5,184 nucleotides of DNA from Pseudomonadota bacterium (GTDB lineage: Bacteria > Pseudomonadota > Gammaproteobacteria > Xanthomonadales > Xanthomonadaceae). A model generated the notes under the pieces. That model had not been told where the DNA came from and did not search any database. It worked only from the letters and a program-made list of their open reading frames with translations. Positions 1 through 5,184 of this stretch are shown one piece after another. The first letter of the stretch is position 1. The number at the start of each line of letters is the position of its first letter. The position numbers and the translations under genes were made by a program. The DNA is taken from assembly GCA_023388955.1 (NCBI GenBank), contig JAEWFH010000109.1:1-5184 (forward strand). Direction: 5' to 3'.

Positions 1-645
1 CACGTCATCGGCTACCTGCAGGACTTCCTGTTCACCCCCGAGCGCGCCCGTGCGCCGATCACCCGGCTGTCGGGGGGCGAGCGCAACCGGCTGCTGCTGG
101 CCAAGCTGTTCGCCCAGCCGTCGAACCTGCTGGTGATGGACGAGCCGACCAACGACCTGGACGTGGAGACCCTGGAGTTGCTCGAGGAACTGCTGGCCGA
201 GTACCCCGGCACGCTGCTGCTGGTCAGCCACGACCGCGACTTCCTCGACAACGTGGTGACCTCCACCCTGGTGATGGAAGGCGAGGGCCGGGTGGGCGAG
301 TACGTCGGCGGCTACAGCGACTGGGTTCGCCAGCGGCCGGAACCGGTTGAGGCGACCGCGCCCGTCGCGCGCAAGAAGACACCGGCGCCGGCGGCGCCTG
401 CCCTCGCGGCGCCGGCGGCACCGCGCAAGCTCGGGTATCGGGAGCAGCGGGAACTGGAGCAGCTTCCCGCCCGCATCGAGGAGCTGGAGTCGCGGCTGGC
501 GGCGATGACCGCCGAGATGAACGAGCCCGCCTTCTACCAGCGCGACCCCGCGGCGATCACCGCGCACGGCCAGGCGCTGGCGTCGGTGCAGGAAGAGCTC
601 GACGGCGCCTACGCACGCTGGGAGGCGCTGGAGTCGCCGGACTGA
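1..645 (+). CDS. uup: ABC-F family ATPase Uup, C-terminal part (5' end outside window)
   Basis: This is the last 214 codons of an ABC-F ATPase, a soluble ribosome-associated protein with two ABC cassettes and no membrane domain. Visible parts belong to the second cassette: the signature LSGGE (nt 67-81), Walker B and catalytic Glu in LLVMDEPTNDLD (about 127-162, Glu codon 142-144), and the H-loop in LLVSHDRDF (His codon 229-231). A low-complexity Ala/Pro linker with a basic patch follows (about 340-425). The end is a charged, Leu/Glu-rich coiled coil (about 427-636), the C-terminal domain typical of Uup. The reading frame is open from base 1 to TGA 643-645; full Uup proteins are usually about 620-640 aa, so roughly two thirds is missing to the left. 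Known for the family: ATP hydrolysis, help with stalled translation including proline-rich stretches, and in E. coli an effect on transposon excision and DNA intermediates. The C-terminal coiled coil and linker favour Uup over EttA. Confidence 0.93.
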   Translation, partial: HVIGYLQDFLFTPERARAPITRLSGGERNRLLLAKLFAQPSNLLVMDEPTNDLDVETLELLEELLAEYPGTLLLVSHDRDFLDNVVTSTLVMEGEGRVGEYVGGYSDWVRQRPEPVEATAPVARKKTPAPAAPALAAPAAPRKLGYREQRELEQLPARIEELESRLAAMTAEMNEPAFYQRDPAAITAHGQALASVQEELDGAYARWEALESPD

Positions 646-670
646 CAGCGCCGGGATGGCGTGCGATGCT
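642..670 (+). promoter_or_regulatory. Candidate sigma-70 promoter for the Sel1-hydroxylase gene
   Basis: CTGACA (642-647, five of six bases of the -35 consensus TTGACA) is followed by exactly 17 bases and then GATGCT (665-670). A TG at 662-663, one base before the -10 box, makes it an extended -10. The -35 box contains the uup stop codon. The predicted transcription start is about 676-678. This places the ATG at 666 inside the promoter and supports ATG 699 as the true start, with a leader of about 22 bases. This is a motif call only. Confidence 0.5.
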
Positions 671-698
671 GCGCGGGTCCCACCCTGCCCGTAGCGCC

Positions 699-2195
699 AT
701 GCAGACCACTGCTTCAGACGCCGTGCTTGAACAGGTCATGCGCACCGGTGATGCCGGCGCCCGGATCGAACTGGGCAACCGCCTGCTGAGCCGCCACCGC
801 TACGGAACCGAAGAGCACCAGCGGGGGCTGGAGCTGTTGCTGGCGGCGGCGGAAAAGGGGCCGCTTGCCGCGCAGGCCGCCTGGTTCCTGGGGGCCTACT
901 ACCTGCAGGTGGCGGTGCAACCCGGTGCTGCGGAGCACGCGGCGGCGTGGATGCAACAGGCCGCGGATGCAGGCATGCCGGGTGCGGTCGACCGGCTCGC
1001 GGACATGTACCTGTCGGGGCGCGGGGTGGAGCGCTCTGCTGCGCGGGCATTCGAGCTGCAGCGGCAACTCGCCGATCAGGGGTATTCCCGGGCCGCATGG
1101 GAGGCCGGGTACCTGATGGACCGTGGTGGCGCGGACTCCGCCGTGGACGGGAACCACGCCGCCGCGGACTTCTTCGCCCGCGCCTGTGCGCTTGGGGACC
1201 CGGCCGGCTACTACTCGCTTGGCTTGCGGTTCGCCGCCGGCGATGGCGTGCCGGCCGACCCGTCGTTCGGCCGTGCGCTGTTGCTGCGGGCAGTCGATGC
1301 GGGCTTCGCCGGCGCGGCGGAGGCCGCCGATGCGCTCGCATCGGCCGGGACGGCAACCGGCGCACCGGAATGGTACCGGCGCCTCAAGGAAAACATGGAC
1401 GCCGCGCCGCTGGAAACCCTGGCACCGGGACGTGCCTCGCCGGCACAGCGCCGGTTGGCCACAGATGCGTTGGAAGCACACTTCGCGGGCGTCGCCCATC
1501 CCGCGCTCGGACTGGATGGAAATGGACGCCTGCAGGTGCGGCATGCCCGGTCCGGGCGGTCCGGGGCGCCCGGTGAGTGGCAGTGGCTTTCGGAGTCCCC
1601 GCGGGTCGCCGTCAGCGAGGGCTTCGCCAGCCGCGAGGAGTGCGACCACCTGGTCAACAAGATGGCCCGTTCCCTGCGCCGTGCCGGCGAGTATCGCCGC
1701 GGCGGACGCGCGAATGACGACGCGGAGGTCCTCCACTTCAGCGGGACCGGCCATCCGGTCGGCCCCATGGGGGCGGACTCCGTGGTCAGGGTGATGGAGC
1801 AGCGGATCGCGGGAATGGCCGGATGGTCATTGCGCGCGCTGGAACCCGCGTCGGTGATCCGCTACGTGCCGGGCGAGGAATACCGGTCGCACGTGGACTA
1901 CTTCAGTGCCGGGCAGATCGAGCGCGACCGTAGCGAGGGCCGGGACTTCGGCGGCCAGCGCGTGGCCACCTTCCTGGTCTGCCTGCGCGCCCCGCGCGCC
2001 GGTGGCGCCACCTTCTACGAGAAAGCGGGAGTGGAAGTGACCGGGCGGCCAGGGCAGGGCGTACTGCACTACAACGTCACCGCCGACGGAGCACCCGACC
2101 CCACGTCCCTGCACAGTGGCCGTCCCGTGGAAGAAGGCGAGAAATGGCTGTGGCGATCCACTTTGCGTGAACATCCGCTGGACCTCGCGCGCTGA
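699..2195 (+). CDS. Sel1-repeat protein with C-terminal Fe(II)/2-oxoglutarate prolyl-4-hydroxylase-type domain
   Basis: A 498-aa protein from ATG 699 (509 aa if ATG 666 is used). Residues about 42-214 hold roughly five Sel1-like helical repeats, with the usual Ala spacing and GxGV turns (for example YLSGRGV and FAAGDGV). This solenoid type usually binds protein partners. After a linker, residues about 300-490 form a double-stranded beta-helix oxygenase of the prolyl-4-hydroxylase alpha-subunit class. The metal ligands are His398 and Asp400 (SHVDYF) and distal His472 (SLHSGRPV). Lys482 (GEKW), ten residues after the distal His, is positioned to bind 2-oxoglutarate, so all expected catalytic residues are present. 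The strand GGATFYEKAG and the segment DGAPDPTSLHSG also match the family. No signal peptide or membrane segment is visible, so it is probably cytoplasmic. The likely reaction is hydroxylation of a protein residue, probably proline, using O2 and 2-oxoglutarate; the substrate cannot be read from the sequence. ATG 699 is chosen because a promoter overlaps ATG 666 and residues 1-11 of the longer form look non-coding. No clear Shine-Dalgarno precedes either start. Confidence 0.88.
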   Translation: MQTTASDAVLEQVMRTGDAGARIELGNRLLSRHRYGTEEHQRGLELLLAAAEKGPLAAQAAWFLGAYYLQVAVQPGAAEHAAAWMQQAADAGMPGAVDRLADMYLSGRGVERSAARAFELQRQLADQGYSRAAWEAGYLMDRGGADSAVDGNHAAADFFARACALGDPAGYYSLGLRFAAGDGVPADPSFGRALLLRAVDAGFAGAAEAADALASAGTATGAPEWYRRLKENMDAAPLETLAPGRASPAQRRLATDALEAHFAGVAHPALGLDGNGRLQVRHARSGRSGAPGEWQWLSESPRVAVSEGFASREECDHLVNKMARSLRRAGEYRRGGRANDDAEVLHFSGTGHPVGPMGADSVVRVMEQRIAGMAGWSLRALEPASVIRYVPGEEYRSHVDYFSAGQIERDRSEGRDFGGQRVATFLVCLRAPRAGGATFYEKAGVEVTGRPGQGVLHYNVTADGAPDPTSLHSGRPVEEGEKWLWRSTLREHPLDLAR

Positions 2196-2279
2196 CTCCC
2201 GAACCGTGGAGGAACGTTCCGCGCGGATCCTTCCAATGGAATGGACGATCCCATCACGCAGGCCCATGCGAACGTGGCG

Positions 2280-2297
2280 CCGGCCGATAATGGCCGG
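2280..2297 (+). promoter_or_regulatory. Candidate -10 box bracketed by a perfect inverted repeat
   Basis: CCGGCC (2280-2285), GATAAT (2286-2291) and GGCCGG (2292-2297) form a 6-bp stem whose 6-base loop is a near-consensus -10 hexamer. No good -35 match lies 16-18 bases upstream, so the promoter may need an activator. The expected transcription start is about 2297-2299, about 27 bases before TTG 2325. As RNA it could fold into a hairpin, but without a U-tract. Confidence 0.45.
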
Positions 2298-2315
2298 TCC
2301 CCCGCACCCCCTCCT

Positions 2316-2320
2316 GGAGG
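2316..2320 (+). promoter_or_regulatory. Ribosome-binding site GGAGG that decides a TTG start
   Basis: GGAGG is followed by four bases (CGAC) and then TTG at 2325, in frame with the receptor. It is the only strong Shine-Dalgarno near the 5' end of this reading frame. The upstream ATG 2241 has none and lies before the predicted transcription start. ATG 2349 has an AGG directly abutting it, too close to serve well. Confidence 0.6.
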
Positions 2321-2324
2321 CGAC

Positions 2325-4538
2325 TTGAACCACAGTCCGTCGGGCAGGATGCCCGCTCCCCCCGCTTTCCGCCCCGGCGTCGCCCGCCGTCTCCCGCTCT
2401 TCCTCGCCCTGCAGGCCGCGCTCGTCGCGCCGCCGCTGCTGGCGGCACCCGCCGGCCAGTCCGCCCAGGACGTCGCTGGTGCCAGTGTGGTCACGCTCGA
2501 CCACGTCGTGGTGACCGCGACCCGCCAGCCATCCGATGACCTGGTGGTGCCCGCGGCGGTGGACGTGGTCGACGGTCGCGACGTGCGCCTGGCGCAGCCG
2601 CGCATCAACCTGTCCGAATCGGTGCAGCGCATCCCCGGCGTGGTGGCCCGCGACCGCCAGAACTACGCCCAGGACCAGCAGATCTCGATCCGTGGCTTCG
2701 GTGCCCGGGCGACCTTCGGCGTGCGCGGCATCCGCATGTACACCGACGGGATCCCGGCCACCATGCCGGACGGGCAGGGCCAGGTCTCGCACTTCCTGCT
2801 GGATGCGGCCGAGCGTATCGAGGTGCTGCGCGGGCCGTTTTCGGCGCTGTACGGCAACGCCTCCGGCGGCGTGATCTCGCTGTTCACCGCCGACGCGCCG
2901 CCGGATCCGTTCCTGCGCGGGGAATACATCACCGGTTCCGACGGGCTGCGCCGCAGTTCGCTCAGCTACCACACGCCCTGGGGCGCGGAGGGCGACGGCA
3001 GCTTCCTGGTCGACCTGGTCGACCTGGACACCGATGGGTACCGCGACCACAGCGCCGCCAGCCGCAAGCAGGGGCAGATGGTGCTCAAGGGCACGCTCGG
3101 GACCGGCGGCCGCTACACGCTGCTGGCCAATTCGATCGACCTGGAGGCCGACGATCCGCAGGGCCTGACGCGCGAGCAGCTGTCCGGCGACCGTCGCGCC
3201 GCCAGTGATGGCGCGCTGACCTTCGACAACCGCAAGACCGTGCGCCAGGACCAGGTCGGCCTGAACCTGGAGCAGGCGCTGGGAGGCGGGCACGGCGTGG
3301 CCTTCACCGCCTACACCGGCAACCGCGAAACGACCCAGATGCTGTCGATCCCGGTGTTCGTGCAGGGACGGCCGCTGCACGGCGGCGGGGCGATCGACCT
3401 GGACCGCGACTACTTCGGTGGCGACCTGCGCTGGCAGTGGGAGGGGGCCTGGCTGGACCGGCCGTTCTCGCTGACCGCGGGGTACTCGCACGAGGTGTCC
3501 GACGAGCGCCGGCTGGGCTTCGAGAACTTCATTGGCGACCAGGTCGGCGTCATCGGCGCACTGCGCCGCGACGAGGACAACCAGGTCACCGGCCGCGATG
3601 TGTACGTGCAGGCCGACTGGGCTCCGGCCGAGCGCTGGCGGATCAACGTCGGCGCGCGCCACAGCCGGGTCGAGTTCGAGTCGCGGGACCGTTTCGTCAC
3701 CGACATCAATCCCGATGACAGCGGCCGCCTGGAGTACTCCCGGACCTCGCCGGTGGTCGGCGTGCTGTTCCGCGCTTCGCCGACGCTGAGCTTCTACGCC
3801 AACGCAGGCGCCGGTTTCGAGACCCCGACCTTCGCCGAACTCGCCTACCGCAGCGACGGGCGCAGCGGGCTCAACGGCACCCTCGACCCGGCCCGTTCGC
3901 GCAACGCCGAACTGGGCCTGCGCGGGCGCAGCGACCGTTTCGAGTATTCGGCGGCCCTGTTCCACAGCCGTACCGAGGACGAGATCGTGGTCGCCGCCAA
4001 CGAGGGCGGGCGCAGCACCTACGCCAACGCCGAGGAGTCGCGGCGCCAGGGCGTCGAGCTGGCCCTGGCCGGCGAGCTGGCGCCGGACTGGCACTTCGCG
4101 ACCGCCTACACCTTCCTGGACGCGGAGTACTCCGACGACTTCGCCCTGTGCGGCGCGCCGCCGTGCGACGTCGAAGACCTGATCATCCAGGGTGGCCGCA
4201 ACATCCCGGGCCTGGCGAAGCACTTCGCCTGGGGCCAGTTGCGCTGGAGCCCGCTGGCCGACACCGACGTGATGCTGGAAGGCCGCTTCTCCGACCGGGT
4301 CTGGGTGAACGACGGCAACACCGAGTCGGCCCCGGCCTACGCCAGCTTCGACCTGGCCGCCGAGCGCCGCCTCCAGTGGGCCGGCCTGGAGTGGCGCGGC
4401 TTCGCCCGGATCAACAATCTGTTCGACCGCGACGTGATCGGTTCGGTGATCGTCAACGAAGGCAATGGCCGCTACTACGAGCCGGCGCCGGGGCGGAACT
4501 GGATGGTCGGACTGTCGGCGGGGTACTCGTTCCGCTGA
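2325..4538 (+). CDS. pqqU: TonB-dependent outer-membrane receptor, PqqU (YncD) family, probable PQQ uptake
   Basis: A 737-aa outer-membrane receptor from TTG 2325, read as Met. A long basic n-region (RPGVARR) and a hydrophobic core LPLFLALQAALVAPPLLAA form a signal peptide, probably cut near residue 41-43 (AAPA). A TonB-box-like segment with VVVTATR lies at about 57-67 and the plug domain at about 75-187. The plug holds the blocks RINLSESVQRIPGV, NYAQDQQISIRGFGAR and MYTDGIPATMPDGQGQ, then VLRGPFSALYGNASGGV. A 22-strand-type barrel follows, ending NEGNGRYYEPAPGRN and GYSFR. These blocks, plus DGYRDHSA, ADDPQGLT, RETTQ, GFETPTFAELAYR and EDEIVVAANEGGR, match E. coli YncD as I recall it nearly position for position; that protein ends in an aromatic followed by a charged residue in the same way. 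YncD was renamed PqqU after being shown to import pyrroloquinoline quinone. PQQ would be taken up across the outer membrane using TonB energy, for periplasmic quinoprotein dehydrogenases. Family assignment is secure; the ligand is inferred. A Cys609-x4-Cys614 pair lies in a predicted outer loop. The frame also opens at ATG 2241 (765 aa), judged too long. Confidence 0.9.
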   Translation: MNHSPSGRMPAPPAFRPGVARRLPLFLALQAALVAPPLLAAPAGQSAQDVAGASVVTLDHVVVTATRQPSDDLVVPAAVDVVDGRDVRLAQPRINLSESVQRIPGVVARDRQNYAQDQQISIRGFGARATFGVRGIRMYTDGIPATMPDGQGQVSHFLLDAAERIEVLRGPFSALYGNASGGVISLFTADAPPDPFLRGEYITGSDGLRRSSLSYHTPWGAEGDGSFLVDLVDLDTDGYRDHSAASRKQGQMVLKGTLGTGGRYTLLANSIDLEADDPQGLTREQLSGDRRAASDGALTFDNRKTVRQDQVGLNLEQALGGGHGVAFTAYTGNRETTQMLSIPVFVQGRPLHGGGAIDLDRDYFGGDLRWQWEGAWLDRPFSLTAGYSHEVSDERRLGFENFIGDQVGVIGALRRDEDNQVTGRDVYVQADWAPAERWRINVGARHSRVEFESRDRFVTDINPDDSGRLEYSRTSPVVGVLFRASPTLSFYANAGAGFETPTFAELAYRSDGRSGLNGTLDPARSRNAELGLRGRSDRFEYSAALFHSRTEDEIVVAANEGGRSTYANAEESRRQGVELALAGELAPDWHFATAYTFLDAEYSDDFALCGAPPCDVEDLIIQGGRNIPGLAKHFAWGQLRWSPLADTDVMLEGRFSDRVWVNDGNTESAPAYASFDLAAERRLQWAGLEWRGFARINNLFDRDVIGSVIVNEGNGRYYEPAPGRNWMVGLSAGYSFR

Positions 4539-4572
4539 ACGACCGCCGCCGTAGTCACCCGGATGTCAGGTC

Positions 4573-4585
4573 GGCGTGGGATGCT
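4573..4585 (+). promoter_or_regulatory. Candidate extended -10 promoter for the phosphodiesterase gene
   Basis: TG (4577-4578), one base, then GATGCT (4580-4585) gives an extended -10 like the one before the Sel1-hydroxylase gene. The 13 bases 4573-4585 differ from 658-670 at one position only. No clear -35 match lies at 16-18 bases. The expected start of transcription is about 4592, some 23 bases before ATG 4615. Confidence 0.4.
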
Positions 4586-4614
4586 CGCGCCGTACCCAGC
4601 TCCGGGGGACCGCG

Positions 4615-5184
4615 ATGCTTGCCCGCCTGCTCGTCACGTTGCTGGCCACCTCCGCGGCCGACCCGGTCACCGACGGCGGGGCGCCGGTCCCGCCGCCCCA
4701 TGCGGAGCCGCTGGTCATCGCCCATCGTGGCGCCAGCGCGCTGCTTCCCGAGCACACGCTGGCGGCCTACGCCCGCGCGATCGCCGATGGCGGCGACTGG
4801 ATCGAGCCGGACCTGGTGGCCACCCGGGACGGCGTGCTGGTGGCGCGGCACGAGAACGGGATCGGCGACGCCACCGATGTCGCCTCGCACCCGGAGTTCG
4901 CGGACCGCCGGCGGGTGCAATGGATCGATGGACGGGAGGTGGAGGACTGGTTCACCGAGGACTTCACCCTTGCCGAGCTGAAGACGCTGCACGCCCGCGA
5001 GCGCTTGCCGGCGTTGCGGGGCGACGCTCACGATGGCCGTTACACGGTGCCGACGCTGGAGGAAATCATCGACCTGGTCGCCCGTGAGTCGGTGGCGCGT
5101 GGACGGGTGATCGGGCTTGTCCCGGAGCTCAAGCACCCTTCGCACTTCCAGGCGCTCGGCCTGGCGCTGGAGCCGCGCCTGCTC
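4615..5184 (+). CDS. glpQ: Glycerophosphodiester phosphodiesterase, GlpQ type, N-terminal part (3' end outside window)
   Basis: The first 190 codons of a GDPD-family enzyme; the frame is still open at the right edge. It hydrolyses glycerophosphodiesters, the products of phospholipid deacylation, to sn-glycerol-3-phosphate plus an alcohol. The TIM-barrel start has the catalytic motif AHRGAS (His37, Arg38), then LPEHTLAAY. The metal-binding pair Glu64 and Asp66 is in WIEPDLVATRDG, and the second catalytic His79 is in VARHENG followed by ATDVA. A third metal acid, Glu171, is in PELKHP. The insertion with WFTEDFTLAELKTL and TVPTLEEIIDLV is the pattern of the longer periplasmic GlpQ branch rather than short cytoplasmic UgpQ. 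ATG 4615 is preceded by GGGGGA (4604-4609) five bases away. Residues 1-15 (MLARLLVTLLATSAA) look like a short signal peptide, which suggests a periplasmic enzyme. The gene starts 76 bases after the receptor and has its own candidate promoter, so an operon with it is not required. Confidence 0.9.
   Translation, partial: MLARLLVTLLATSAADPVTDGGAPVPPPHAEPLVIAHRGASALLPEHTLAAYARAIADGGDWIEPDLVATRDGVLVARHENGIGDATDVASHPEFADRRRVQWIDGREVEDWFTEDFTLAELKTLHARERLPALRGDAHDGRYTVPTLEEIIDLVARESVARGRVIGLVPELKHPSHFQALGLALEPRLL

Larger units (their letters stand above)
2196..2324 (+). promoter_or_regulatory. Intergenic control region upstream of the TonB-dependent receptor gene
   Basis: This 129-base gap carries three perfect small dyads. 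GGAACGTTCC is at 2211-2220, TTCCA-A-TGGAA at 2231-2241, and CCGGCC-GATAAT-GGCCGG at 2280-2297. The last contains a -10-like GATAAT (2286-2291). A GGAGG ribosome-binding site lies at its end. There is no T-run after any dyad, so a classic intrinsic terminator for the upstream gene is not evident. The two upstream dyads sit about 45-75 bases before the -10 box, where activator or repressor sites are common. No recognisable Fur box is visible. Confidence 0.45.

Noticed and set aside
133..645. A separate short gene starting at GTG 133
   Set aside because: The same frame is open to base 1 and encodes the ABC signature upstream of this codon, so it is internal to uup.
714..1754. A 346-codon open frame on the - strand opposite the Sel1-hydroxylase gene
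   Set aside because: The + strand frame has clear Sel1 and hydroxylase motifs. The antisense product has no family signature and is a GC-driven shadow.
2280..2297. Intrinsic terminator for the Sel1-hydroxylase gene
   Set aside because: The stem is perfect but only 6 bp and is followed by a C-rich tract rather than T residues. The loop is a -10 box, so a promoter or operator role fits better.
1827..4223. A 798-codon open frame on the - strand, antisense to the receptor and to the end of the hydroxylase gene
   Set aside because: It mirrors strongly coding + strand genes in GC-rich DNA, where stop codons are rare. Its translation is low-complexity Arg/Val/Gly/Ala with no recognisable domain, and it spans two unrelated genes.
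4539..4614. Terminator after the receptor gene
   Set aside because: I found no stable hairpin followed by a T-run in this 76-base gap; only a promoter-like -10 and a ribosome-binding site are visible.
4148..4981. A 277-codon + strand open frame spanning the receptor end and the phosphodiesterase start
   Set aside because: It overlaps two well-supported genes in another frame, and its Arg/Pro-rich translation has no domain.
4555..5145. A 196-codon open frame on the - strand opposite the phosphodiesterase
   Set aside because: The + strand carries intact GDPD catalytic motifs throughout; this frame is a shadow.

Overview
The window is about 5.2 kb of very GC-rich, tightly packed bacterial DNA. 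All four genes lie on the + strand. Codon use has strong G/C bias at third positions, promoter-like -10 boxes read GATAAT/GATGCT, and the gene families fit a gammaproteobacterium of the Lysobacter/Luteimonas/Xanthomonas group (Xanthomonadaceae). That placement is an inference from style and content, not proof.

Layout: (1) the 3' end of uup, an ABC-F ATPase, runs off the left edge and stops at 645. (2) A complete gene (699-2195, possibly from 666) encodes a cytoplasmic Sel1-repeat protein fused to a C-terminal Fe(II)/2-oxoglutarate prolyl-4-hydroxylase-type domain. (3) After a 129-base intergenic region with several small perfect palindromes comes a complete TonB-dependent outer-membrane receptor (2325-4538). 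Its sequence closely follows E. coli YncD, now named PqqU, the receptor for the redox cofactor pyrroloquinoline quinone (PQQ). (4) From 4615 to the right edge is the N-terminal part of an exported GlpQ-type glycerophosphodiester phosphodiesterase.

The genes do not look like one pathway. Each of the three downstream genes has its own promoter-like -10 element 28-33 bases before the proposed start codon, so they are probably separate transcription units that happen to be co-oriented. These elements also help choose starts. For genes 2 and 3 the longest open frame begins at or upstream of the predicted transcription start, so the shorter versions (ATG 699, and TTG 2325 with a GGAGG ribosome-binding site) are preferred.

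The most notable content is the PqqU-type receptor outside the enterobacteria, the Sel1-hydroxylase fusion whose target is unknown, a 13-base promoter block shared by genes 2 and 4, and a perfect inverted repeat that exactly brackets the -10 box of the receptor gene. I see no RNA genes, mobile elements, CRISPR arrays or phage genes, and no convincing evidence of a wholly new system.
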